Shown here in pieces: positions 35,039-43,099 of a stretch of DNA of 64,000 bases (positions are counted from its first letter, which is position 1; every line of letters starts with the position of its first letter). A program made the translations under genes and the position numbers. The DNA is from Reinekea blandensis MED297 (lineage in GTDB: Bacteria; Pseudomonadota; Gammaproteobacteria; Pseudomonadales; Natronospirillaceae): positions 1,089,440 through 1,153,439 of the forward strand of contig NZ_CH724149.1 in the NCBI RefSeq assembly GCF_000153185.1, in the 5' to 3' direction. The notes beneath the pieces were generated by a model that was not told the DNA's origin, made no database searches, and saw only the letters and a list, made by a program, of their open reading frames with translations.

Positions 35039-35107
35039 CAAGACCAAGCCTCTTTTTGATGCGGCTTCTGTAAAACCCTTGAGCTTTCACAGGCACTTTC
35101 ATCAACC

Positions 35108-36448
35108 TTGTCTATCGACTGGCAAGACCGCTATGATCGAGTGATTCATCAGTCAGGATTTTTTGTGCGACATCGTTCTACTCGTTTTATTCATGCTTTC
35201 TTTTTCCGCGGTTCACTAACACGAGCGTTGTTTCGATGGCTGACATTTGAACAGTTTGTGCGACGGGGTCGAAAACTGGCGGTTCCCGATGCCTCCCAAT
35301 CGCCATCCCATCAGCAGGAGTGGTTGACGCTTTGGGAGCAAACGGAGGAATCCGGTTTGCCTATACCCTCTGTGCTGTGGTTGTGGACACTGGTCTCCGC
35401 CTTTTTTGGCATGGCTGCCATGCTCGGGTTGCTCTCGATGAGCCATGTTGCCGGTGTGAATATCTGGGCGGCATTGTTGCTTTTTGCCGCACTGCCGTTG
35501 CTGATGGTTGGGGTTTCGCTCGTCGGTATGTTTTTGCCGATGCGTGGCTTGTCTGGTCATCCTGTTATGAGTTTGCTGGTAAATAAGTTGGGGCTGCATC
35601 CGTTCCGATCGCGGTTTGTTCTGTTGATTCCTTGGTTGCAGTGGCAGCTTCAGCGTGGTGGTCTCGCCTTTATGGTGTCAGCGCTGCTGACTTTTTTTGT
35701 GTTTGCGACCTTTCAGGACGTACGGTTTGTCTGGTCGTCAACGTTTATCGAGCAAAACGACACGATGCAGCAGATGTTGGCGGTGTTGGCCTGGCCCTGG
35801 CACGGGTGGTTAGACGCTCCGGATGCCGCTACGGTTGCGCAGGCGCGTTTCAGAGCAGGGTTTTCACTCGGAGGTACGGGTGATCAGGACGGGTTGTGGC
35901 CATTCGTCGTTATGGCGATGTTGGTTTATGGGTTGCTACCGCGGCTGATGTTATCGGTGGTGTGTCGTTTCCGGCTGCGTCAGCGATTATCCCGAGAGAT
36001 TTCCCGCAGCTCGCTTCCCGAGCAGTTTTTTACCATTCAGCAGCATGCCATCAGCCGGGCGGCATTGTCCGACACGCCTGATGATGATGTGCTGGCGATC
36101 GTAATACGAGACCCGCAAACTCAATGTCTTGTTGGCTGGCGTATGCCGGCAAACGAACCGGATCTGGTTTGGAACCTTGGTCTGAAGTCCTGGCAGGACG
36201 ATGAGCAATGGCTGACATCTTTTGACGGTTTTAGTTCGAAACCCGTGGTCCTGGTCACTGAACTCTGGCAAACGCCGATGGGAGAACTGTCGGATTGTAT
36301 TTCGATACTTCAGCGTCGGGGTATTGCCGTAGTATTGATGTTAACCCGGCGCGAACGACCGTCAGATCGTGCCGATGCGCAGGAACGTTCGTGGCGTTAT
36401 TTTGCGCAAAAAAATCAGATTGAAGTGGTAGGGGAAGCCAGCTTATGA
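35108..36448 (+). CDS. DUF2868 membrane protein, partner of the DUF3482 GTPase
   Basis: The 446-residue product has at least four strong membrane spans (about residues 95-120, 125-150, 185-205 and 260-285) and a cytoplasmic C-terminal domain. The family name DUF2868 comes from the overall layout and its coupling (4-bp overlap) to a DUF3482 GTPase gene. This pairing is common in gammaproteobacteria. Function is unknown. The start is uncertain: TTG 35108 is the first possible codon and has no clear Shine-Dalgarno; GTG 35141 is an in-frame alternative. Confidence 0.78.
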   Translation: MSIDWQDRYDRVIHQSGFFVRHRSTRFIHAFFFRGSLTRALFRWLTFEQFVRRGRKLAVPDASQSPSHQQEWLTLWEQTEESGLPIPSVLWLWTLVSAFFGMAAMLGLLSMSHVAGVNIWAALLLFAALPLLMVGVSLVGMFLPMRGLSGHPVMSLLVNKLGLHPFRSRFVLLIPWLQWQLQRGGLAFMVSALLTFFVFATFQDVRFVWSSTFIEQNDTMQQMLAVLAWPWHGWLDAPDAATVAQARFRAGFSLGGTGDQDGLWPFVVMAMLVYGLLPRLMLSVVCRFRLRQRLSREISRSSLPEQFFTIQQHAISRAALSDTPDDDVLAIVIRDPQTQCLVGWRMPANEPDLVWNLGLKSWQDDEQWLTSFDGFSSKPVVLVTELWQTPMGELSDCISILQRRGIAVVLMLTRRERPSDRADAQERSWRYFAQKNQIEVVGEASL

Positions 36449-37848
36449 CAGTCCCGGTGTTTGCCGTCGTTGGCCATCCGAACAAAGGTAAATCGAGTAT
36501 TGTGTCAACGTTGACGCGCCAGGATGCGGTGCGGATATCCGAACTCTCCGGCACCACTACTCAGGCTCAATCATTTCAGTTAAATCTGAATGGGCAGTGT
36601 CAGTATGAACTCGTCGATACACCAGGGTTTCAACGCCCGCGACAGGTGTTGCATGAACTTGAGCAATCCGCTGTTAATGCGGCCGGGCGTCCAGCCGCCG
36701 TGAAAGCGTTTTTAAGCCGTCAACAGGCGCAGCCTGACAGTTCTTATACGGATGAAGTCGAGCTGTTAACCCCTGTGATGGCCGGCGCGGGCGTCATCTA
36801 TGTGGTGGATGGCGCGATGCCGTACTCGGCGGAGTACGAAGCCGAAATGACCATTCTGCAGTGGACTGGTCAACCTCGGATGGCGTTGATTAACCCCATT
36901 GGTGGCGAAGACTATGTAGACCAATGGCGAGACGCCTTGTCACAGTTTTTCAGTGTCGTTCGGGTCTTCGATCCACTCACCGCAGATGATCAAAAACAGC
37001 GAGCGGTGCTGTCGGCGTTTGCCGAGCTGTACGATCCCTGGCGAGTACCGTTGGAGCTGGCCATTGATCGCATTCGTCAACACGATACACGTCAGCATCA
37101 GCAATGTGCGCAGGTAATCAGTCGCCATCTGGTTGAGATGATCGGCCATACCAGTGACGTCAAGGTGCCGATGGATTTTGCTGAAGCCAGTTTGAAAGCG
37201 CATTTGCGCATCAAATATCAACAGTCACTGCGCGACCTTGAAGCGCAGGCTCAGCGTGAACTGCAGACACTCTATGCGCATTTATATCTGCGTACCGAAG
37301 GTGATCGTCTTGATGCTGATTACCCGGACTTGTTCGATGAAGATGCCTGGTATCTGTTTGGGCTGGACCGAACCCGATTGGTGGCATTATCCGGCTCGGC
37401 CGGTGCTGCAGCGGGCGTGGCCATCGATGTGGGCGTTGGCGGTTCCTCTTTGATGCTGGGAGCATTGGCGGGTGGTTTGTTATCTTCCGCGGCGTCGTTC
37501 GCCGCCACCTGGAAGCCGACTTCATTGAAGGTTCGCGGGGTTCCTGTGGCCGGGAAGCGTCTGGTTGCAGGGCCCATTAAAAACCTTCAGTTTTGTTTTG
37601 TGATTCTCGGACGATTGCTGGCGTTTGCTGACGCTGTGCGGTTTCGTACCCATGCGGATCGTTCGGTGGTTCAACTGCAGGATGTCGGCGTTAAAGAACG
37701 CATGAATCGTCTCAGCCGGACCGAGCAGGTTCGGTTGACGCGGTTGCTGCAAAAGGCGAACAAAGGCCTTTCCGAAAAAGAGATGCTACAGTTAGAACAG
37801 ACAATAACAATGCTGCAGCAGCCGGAGCCCGTGAACTCGCCGGAGTAA
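36445..37848 (+). CDS. DUF3482 GTPase, Era/EngA-like with membrane-inserting C-terminus
   Basis: The 467-residue product has an N-terminal GTPase domain with G1 GHPNKGKSS (residues 10-18), a possible G2 at SGTTTQ and G3 DTPGF (about residue 54). The middle is helical with many Arg and Gln. A hydrophobic hairpin rich in Gly and Ala at about residues 315-350 (SAGAAAGVAIDVGVGGSS) may insert into membranes. This matches DUF3482 proteins, which always seem to accompany DUF2868. The G4 NKxD motif is not evident; ALINPIGGEDY stands at that position. The role is unknown. Confidence 0.83.
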   Translation: MTVPVFAVVGHPNKGKSSIVSTLTRQDAVRISELSGTTTQAQSFQLNLNGQCQYELVDTPGFQRPRQVLHELEQSAVNAAGRPAAVKAFLSRQQAQPDSSYTDEVELLTPVMAGAGVIYVVDGAMPYSAEYEAEMTILQWTGQPRMALINPIGGEDYVDQWRDALSQFFSVVRVFDPLTADDQKQRAVLSAFAELYDPWRVPLELAIDRIRQHDTRQHQQCAQVISRHLVEMIGHTSDVKVPMDFAEASLKAHLRIKYQQSLRDLEAQAQRELQTLYAHLYLRTEGDRLDADYPDLFDEDAWYLFGLDRTRLVALSGSAGAAAGVAIDVGVGGSSLMLGALAGGLLSSAASFAATWKPTSLKVRGVPVAGKRLVAGPIKNLQFCFVILGRLLAFADAVRFRTHADRSVVQLQDVGVKERMNRLSRTEQVRLTRLLQKANKGLSEKEMLQLEQTITMLQQPEPVNSPE

Positions 37849-37890
37849 TCGTTTTCCTGAGCGGAATGCAGTGAGACGAAGCGATCGATC

Positions 37891-38994
37891 ATGGCCGTAT
37901 TTACCTATCAGGATTCAGACCTTGAGATTCTCCGAGACTTTGCGACTGACAGTGACGATTTGAGTCGGGCAGCAGAGAGTCACCTCTTAGCATTGGAGCA
38001 ATCACCTGAGGATGCAGAACTACTGAATGCGTTGTTCCGGACGGTGCACACCATTAAAGGCAATGGCGGGTTATTAGGGCTGGACCCTTTGGTCCAGCTG
38101 CTGCAATCATTGGAATCGATATTGGATGCGATTCGGGACAAAACCTGGACCTTCGAGCCGATTCTCGGTGACCTGACCCTATTGATACTGGATCGGTGTC
38201 TTGAGTTTATCCGACAGCTCAGTGAGTCGGGTACGGCCGAGTTTGATCAGCCCATCTTCGATGCGGTGGTCGGTCAGCTTGAGCACGCCCTGACGTTGAC
38301 CGGCTATGAGCGTACCGACTGTCTCGGCCGGGCTCTGACCCTGTTGGATCCATCCACAACGCAATGGCAGGAAACGGCGAAAAGTGCGTCCCTGTTTGAT
38401 CAGATTGCGTTAACTCCATCCAATGATCTTCAGTTCATTCATTCGTTGGCCGAGCAGACGCAGCAGCGAGCCGATTTCTGGCAAGGTCGGCTGAATCGCG
38501 TGGTCCTGTGGCTGCTGGCGCTGAATGATTACGCAGGTAGCCCCGTGGAGCCTGAACAGCTGGTGGTGGCCGCCTGCATGCATGACCTGGCCATGGCCTT
38601 AATGCCCTCGGCGGTGATTCATGCCCGATCGCCACTGACCGGTGCCGAACGGCAGGTGATTCAAAATCATGTTCATGTCGCCAGCCGCATGACCTCTTCA
38701 TTTGCGCAATGGCACACCGCTAAGCAGATTCTGGATCAGCATCAGGAAAACTTCGATGGTTCCGGATACCCGCTGGGCTTGCAGGGCCATCAAATCTGTA
38801 CCGGGGCACAGATGCTGGCGGTGGTTCATGCGTTTGAAGCGATCACGCATGGGTACTCCAGAGAACTTTCCCGGCGACGTCCGTTGATGCGCGCGGTCAT
38901 GGAGTTGAACCGATTCGCTGGCGAACAGTTCAACCCGGAATGGGTGCAAGCCTTTATGGAAGTCACCCGGGCCGATGAACCTCAAGCGTCATGA
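37891..38994 (+). CDS. Hpt domain fused to degenerate HD-GYP domain
   Basis: The 367-residue product has an N-terminal histidine phosphotransfer domain with the phospho-accepting His53 in HTIKGNGGLLG. A helical middle follows. The C-terminal HD-GYP-type domain has H231-D232, H260 and GSGYPLGLQGHQI (GYP at 292-294). Several metal residues usual in active c-di-GMP phosphodiesterases are changed: HDxGK is HDLAM, the HH pair is HQ (284-285) and the later Asp is His (313). It is probably a phosphorelay output with lost or altered phosphodiesterase activity. It lies 42 bp after the GTPase gene, but a shared function is not shown. Confidence 0.82.
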   Translation: MAVFTYQDSDLEILRDFATDSDDLSRAAESHLLALEQSPEDAELLNALFRTVHTIKGNGGLLGLDPLVQLLQSLESILDAIRDKTWTFEPILGDLTLLILDRCLEFIRQLSESGTAEFDQPIFDAVVGQLEHALTLTGYERTDCLGRALTLLDPSTTQWQETAKSASLFDQIALTPSNDLQFIHSLAEQTQQRADFWQGRLNRVVLWLLALNDYAGSPVEPEQLVVAACMHDLAMALMPSAVIHARSPLTGAERQVIQNHVHVASRMTSSFAQWHTAKQILDQHQENFDGSGYPLGLQGHQICTGAQMLAVVHAFEAITHGYSRELSRRRPLMRAVMELNRFAGEQFNPEWVQAFMEVTRADEPQAS

Positions 38995-39022
38995 CGGTAT
39001 TCGCCGTGCCATGGCCCTTCGA

Positions 39023-39688
39023 TCAGCCGGCATCCCGATAGCCGGGAAGGTAGATCGGTTCTTGCTCATAGGCCTCGCTCAGCCACTCGGTGACATGCGG
39101 TCGGTTTAACAACTGCTCGATCCAGTTCCGCACGCCCGGGTGACGGTGATCAACCGGCAGGTGCGAGCTGAAACGTAGAACGCTTGGCAACAACATGATG
39201 TCGGCCAGCGAGTAGTGACCGATCAGATAGGGGCCGTCAAAGGTGGATATCGTGGATTCCCAAAGATCGTAAATCTCCAAGATGTCCTCGCGTTCGACCC
39301 ATGACAGTGTTTTCTTGTTCGGATAAAAGGTGCTTTCGAAAGACAGGGCGGGGCAGACCCGGGCAAAGGTTGAGTGTTGCCAGCTGACAAAAGCCCGTGC
39401 TTTCGCCCGCTGTTGCAGATCGGTGGGCATCAGTTGACCGTCGCTGAGATCGTTGGCGTACTCCATGATGGCCAGCGAGTCCCAGATGATGAAGCCATTA
39501 TCATCCAAAACCGGCACGGCGGCCGGTGGCGAGAATCGGCCAATGCGTTGCAGGTTGTCCCATCGTTGTGGACGACGGATATCAATACATTCCTCGCGAA
39601 ACGCGATATTCACTTCTTTCAATGCCAACCAGGCACGAAAAGCCCAGCTGGACGCATTGCGATTTCCGGTAAAGAGGGTTCTGGTCAT
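39023..39688 (-). CDS. glutathione S-transferase family protein
   Basis: The 221-residue product has the thioredoxin-like N-terminal half (TLFTGNRNASSWAFRAWLAL, AVPVLDDNGFIIWDSLAIMEY) with the VPVL cis-Pro and WDS glutathione-binding residues. The helical C-terminal half has YLIGHYSLADIMLLPSVLR. The NRNASSW element, with Ser, suggests the Ser-type active site. Substrate is unknown. It has AAAGGAGACC upstream and is divergent from the Lrp-type regulator, with a repeat-containing 118-bp region between them. Confidence 0.88.
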   Translation of the reverse strand: MTRTLFTGNRNASSWAFRAWLALKEVNIAFREECIDIRRPQRWDNLQRIGRFSPPAAVPVLDDNGFIIWDSLAIMEYANDLSDGQLMPTDLQQRAKARAFVSWQHSTFARVCPALSFESTFYPNKKTLSWVEREDILEIYDLWESTISTFDGPYLIGHYSLADIMLLPSVLRFSSHLPVDHRHPGVRNWIEQLLNRPHVTEWLSEAYEQEPIYLPGYRDAG

Positions 39689-39720
39689 AAGGTCTCCTTT
39701 TGTGAAGATGCCAATTTACC

Positions 39721-39785
39721 GCGTTAGTGAAGACCGTTCGCTTTAAACTGAGCGTTATTACGCCTATATTTAAGCGTTATTGGCG
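39721..39785. promoter_or_regulatory. possible operator: three GCGTTA(T/G)T direct repeats
   Basis: GCGTTAGT (39721), GCGTTATT (39752) and GCGTTATT (39774) repeat at 31- and 22-bp steps, close to three and two helical turns. They lie between the divergent GST and Lrp-type genes and just before the regulator start. They may be sites of the regulator itself. Confidence 0.4.
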
Positions 39786-39806
39786 CATTAATAAAGGAAA
39801 TCAGGC

Positions 39807-40271
39807 ATGGATGAGTTTGATCGGCAGATTTTGGACGCATTGCAGAACAACAGTCGCCTTCCGCACGACGAACTCGGTGATGCCATCGGACTATCTGCCT
39901 CGGCTGTTCAACGGCGCATACGGCGGTTGAAATCCCAAGGGATGATTCAGCGCGAACAGGTGATCATTGATCCGCAAAAGGTACCGGGTTACTTAAGTGC
40001 GGTAATCGATGTTGTGCTGGAGGCCGGTGGCGAGCAAATCCTGGATCGGTTTAAAGTCCGTCTGACGGATCACCCGGCGGTGCAGCAGTTGTTTTATGTG
40101 GCCGGCGATATTGATTTCATCGTGGTATTGATTGCTCGCGATATGGGCGAGTTTGATACCTTGACCCGTACCTTGTTCATGACGCCTGAGGTTCGGAAAT
40201 TTTCCAGCCATATTGTGATTGATACGGTAAAAGCCAGTTTAGGGGTGCCGTTGAGCACCCGATCGGTTTAG
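39807..40271 (+). CDS. Lrp/AsnC family transcriptional regulator
   Basis: The 154-residue product opens MDEFDRQILDALQNNSRLPHDELGDAIGLSASAVQRRIRRLKSQG in outline, the winged-helix DNA-binding domain of Lrp/AsnC. The C-terminal RAM (effector-binding) domain has VQQLFYVAGDIDFIVVLIARDMGEFD. It probably responds to an amino acid or related metabolite. AAAGGAAATCAGG precedes the start. It is divergent from the GST gene and may control it and itself. Confidence 0.92.
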   Translation: MDEFDRQILDALQNNSRLPHDELGDAIGLSASAVQRRIRRLKSQGMIQREQVIIDPQKVPGYLSAVIDVVLEAGGEQILDRFKVRLTDHPAVQQLFYVAGDIDFIVVLIARDMGEFDTLTRTLFMTPEVRKFSSHIVIDTVKASLGVPLSTRSV

Positions 40272-40394
40272 ATCAGTTAAAAACGCGAACCGATCGGCAC
40301 GGCGATTGAGAAAAGAAGTGTGCCGGGCTCATCTAACCGGGTGTCGATCAGAGCGTAAATCATACATGACCGAGCATTCACACCGAGACCAAGC

Positions 40395-40841
40395 TCAGTT
40401 ATCTCCGAGCAATTGTGGCCAGTTTCGATCGGCATCCATGATGAACTTGTCCGTTTGTTGTAACCAGTCCTGCTGTACTTTGGCGTTGTAGTTCAGGTAC
40501 AGCTTGCCGTCGATGATGCGCCATTGTTCCGGATCGGAGCTGGCGGTTTTGTTCTGCGCCACGGCCCAGGCGCAATAGCCACCGTATTGAGGGGCATAGG
40601 CTTCAGGATCGTTCATAAAACGGTTTCGGTTTTCTTCAGAACTGAAACGCCAGGTCGCGCCATTCCATTCGTATTCCCAATCAGCGCTGCCCTCGACGGG
40701 TTGCTGTTGGGTAAAATAAGCCACCGGATCGTAGCCGCGGATGGCAAGATCACTAAGAAAGGGTGTGTAGACGGCATCGAGTGCTTGCACGGAGCTGGCA
40801 CTGAACACTAGAAAGAGAAGGCTGATAAGGATTTTAGGCAT
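40395..40841 (-). CDS. secreted YHS domain protein
   Basis: The 148-residue product has a Sec signal peptide (MPKILISLLFLVFSASSVQA). The mature protein has the YHS core: LAIRGYDPVAYFTQQQPV, then WRFSSEENRNRFMNDPEAYAPQYGGYCAWAVAQ, and ends WPQLL. YHS domains are thought to bind metal. The periplasmic YHS form of this length, with LYLNYNAKVQQDW, is widespread but has no known activity. The start overlaps the upstream DinB-like gene by 8 bp, so it is the last gene of a four-gene leftward operon. Confidence 0.87.
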   Translation of the reverse strand: MPKILISLLFLVFSASSVQALDAVYTPFLSDLAIRGYDPVAYFTQQQPVEGSADWEYEWNGATWRFSSEENRNRFMNDPEAYAPQYGGYCAWAVAQNKTASSDPEQWRIIDGKLYLNYNAKVQQDWLQQTDKFIMDADRNWPQLLGDN

Positions 40842-41352
40842 GAGTAAGTTCCTCCGATTGATGTCGTAAATGAGTTCGGGTTCCGGGCGCCAGACCGATG
40901 TGCGCTGGTAAGTTGATGTTTAGTTGTTTAGCCAGTACCGATGAGTAAGCCATGTGATGAATCGAATGGTTGATCAGGTACAGGAGTTCTCGACTGAGGT
41001 TTGAGTGCAGTCGTTCACTCTGCGTCGTGTTCAGACAGATTTCTGAAATAACCGCAATGTCGTTGTTCGTAAACGCTCCGGTTGATAACCAGTGTTTCAG
41101 TTCGTTTATCGTCTCTAAGGCTGATTCCGGGCAATGTTCAACCGGACTGTTCCGGTGACGCCGGTTGTAGTCAATGCAGTTTTCTTCGATGCCCGTTTTA
41201 ACCGCCCGGTAGTGATCCAGAATATGTCGCACGTGTTGACCAATACTGGCTTGTGCTCCCTCGGCGGTTTCGCGGTATACCGGACGAGTCAGCTCGATTA
41301 ATAAAGCCAGTTGATCAAGTACATCATTATTGGCGTAACAGAGTGTTTTCAT
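40834..41352 (-). CDS. DinB-like four-helix protein
   Basis: The 172-residue helical product has histidines placed as in the DinB/YfiT metal-binding four-helix superfamily: IGQHVRHILDHYRAV (about residues 37-51) and LINHSIHHMAYSSVLAKQL (about 127-145). Members include thiol-dependent transferases and many proteins of unknown role. The ATG overlaps the end of the upstream acyltransferase gene by 26 bp, and its own end overlaps the YHS gene. The context suggests a role linked to lipid or envelope chemistry, but this is inference. Confidence 0.72.
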   Translation of the reverse strand: MKTLCYANNDVLDQLALLIELTRPVYRETAEGAQASIGQHVRHILDHYRAVKTGIEENCIDYNRRHRNSPVEHCPESALETINELKHWLSTGAFTNNDIAVISEICLNTTQSERLHSNLSRELLYLINHSIHHMAYSSVLAKQLNINLPAHIGLAPGTRTHLRHQSEELTHA

Positions 41353-43099
41353 GGCGATCCCAATAGTCTTGATAAGTCAGTTTTCCTTCGGCCCCGAGAT
41401 AACGTTTCAGGTAGCGTTCGGGCATGTTGTGTAGGTCGACCAGGATTAAGCCATCTAACGAGTCGTTAAACCCCGGGTTGACAGCAAAACCAACGAAACG
41501 TCCATTCAGCGCGATGTAATGACGCAGCAAAACGGGAATAGCCCGACCTGGGTCGCACAAGCCAACGAGTTTGTTAAACACGCTGATGTCCTGAATGGAT
41601 CGGAGCATTCCTGTTGTCCAGGTTTTGCCACGCACCTTGAGCGGTACTCTCGGTTTAACGTTATCCAGAAAGCGTTGTTCAGCCCGGTAGCTTTCCATCA
41701 TGGCGTCACTGATAAAGGCGCGTGCCATGTTCGAATGGTCGGAAGAAATGCTGACGCAGCCGAACAGCACGCGGTATTGAGGGTGACGCACCACAAACTG
41801 GCCAATACCTCGCCAGAGCAGATCGAGCGCGGCCGGGTGGCGTTGATAGGCTTGGGTGACAAAGGAGCGTCCAACCTCTAATGCGGGACCTAAGCCTCGG
41901 ATGTAGTCGGCATCGAAGCGGTAAAGGCTGCGGCTGTATAAGCCATTAACTCCGAACTGATCGACGATTTTGTCGGTTTCGCCAAGACGGTAGCCGCCTA
42001 CGATGGCTTGGGCATCGCGGTCCCAGACAAAGAGATGATGGTAGTGCGGATCGAACCGGTCGGTATCCCGGGTTTTTCCAGTGCCTTCACCGGCAGCGCG
42101 AAAGGTTTGCTCCCGCGCTTCTGCAAGTGCGTTAAACACATGATGCAAAGCGTGATAGGGCGCGCAGTAAACATCGAAGGACCCTTTTGACAGTAGTCGG
42201 TAGGGCGTTAATTTGTCGAGTTCGTGATGAATTGCCGCGCTCTGATCGGGACCGGTATGCGGTTGTAACGGTGTCAGCGCTGGCTGGCGTTCCTGTTGAT
42301 CCGCGTGGCGCAGAAGATAGGTCGCCATACGCACGGTATCCGTAACACGGCTTGCCGAGTTGAGCGATCTGAGGTCTTGTTTTCGTATGCGTTCACCGAC
42401 GGTCAGGTGCAGCGCTTGTCCGGACTTATTAGTCAGTTGGCGTGGCAGTAACAAGGTGCGCAGACGTCGGTGTACCAGTCCCGCTAATTGAAAATAGGTG
42501 GGGTTCTGACCATGGACATATACCGGCAGACAGTCAGCTTGATATTTTTGAATTAACCGGCCGACCATGGGGTTCCAGCGTCGGTCAGTGACCTGCCAGC
42601 GTGACCAGCTGGCCGCGCTGACCTGTCCTGCCGGAAACACCAATAACACACCCTGATTTTCAAGATGATTGGCCGCCGCTCTGACGCTTGCAGTGTTTCT
42701 GTGTGCGGCTTTGTCATTAAGTACATCAACACCAAAAAAGATCGGAGACAGTTCCGGAATGGTCGACAGCATCTGATTGGTCAGAACGCGGGTGTCCGGA
42801 CGAATGGCTAACAACGCCCGGGTCAGCGCAACACCTTCCAGGCCGCCAAAGGGGTGATTCGCAACGACGACGACCGGTCCCTGTTCCGGAAGCGCAGCGC
42901 CCAAGTCCAGTCCGTCGAGGGTGACACGGCAGTCCAATGCCTGGAGTGTGTAATCGAGAAACCTTTCCGGCGATGCATTCTTCGGACGGCGATCATAATG
43001 CTTTGCCAATACAGTCAGGCCCAGTAATCGCTCGGTGGCAGCGGCCAATGCACTGGGCAGCGACGGTAACCGAAATGGGTTTTGAGTGGTCATGTCCAT
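41327..43099 (-). CDS. olsF: OlsF-type bifunctional acyltransferase (PlsC-like + OlsB/GNAT-like)
   Basis: The product has 590 residues. The N-terminal half is a lysophospholipid acyltransferase domain with VVVVANHPFGGLEG (His82) and LVFPAGQVS, as in OlsA-like or hemolysin-annotated proteins. The C-terminal half (about 290-590) resembles OlsB-type N-acyltransferases, with VGGYRLGETDKIVDQFGVNGLYSRSLYRFD in outline, LEVGRSFV and LFGCVSIS. This order is that of OlsF, which makes ornithine lipid from acyl donor and amino acid; glutamine or lysine lipids are also possible. The motif has Glu where many relatives have Asp. It is coupled (ATGA) to the upstream ATP-grasp gene. Confidence 0.83.
   Translation of the reverse strand: MDMTTQNPFRLPSLPSALAAATERLLGLTVLAKHYDRRPKNASPERFLDYTLQALDCRVTLDGLDLGAALPEQGPVVVVANHPFGGLEGVALTRALLAIRPDTRVLTNQMLSTIPELSPIFFGVDVLNDKAAHRNTASVRAAANHLENQGVLLVFPAGQVSAASWSRWQVTDRRWNPMVGRLIQKYQADCLPVYVHGQNPTYFQLAGLVHRRLRTLLLPRQLTNKSGQALHLTVGERIRKQDLRSLNSASRVTDTVRMATYLLRHADQQERQPALTPLQPHTGPDQSAAIHHELDKLTPYRLLSKGSFDVYCAPYHALHHVFNALAEAREQTFRAAGEGTGKTRDTDRFDPHYHHLFVWDRDAQAIVGGYRLGETDKIVDQFGVNGLYSRSLYRFDADYIRGLGPALEVGRSFVTQAYQRHPAALDLLWRGIGQFVVRHPQYRVLFGCVSISSDHSNMARAFISDAMMESYRAEQRFLDNVKPRVPLKVRGKTWTTGMLRSIQDISVFNKLVGLCDPGRAIPVLLRHYIALNGRFVGFAVNPGFNDSLDGLILVDLHNMPERYLKRYLGAEGKLTYQDYWDRHENTLLRQ

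Noticed and set aside
34454-35047. Minus-strand open frame of 197 codons opposite the oxidoreductase and DUF3592 genes
   Set aside because: Both plus-strand genes have recognisable domains and overlap in coupled fashion. The minus frame shows no motif.
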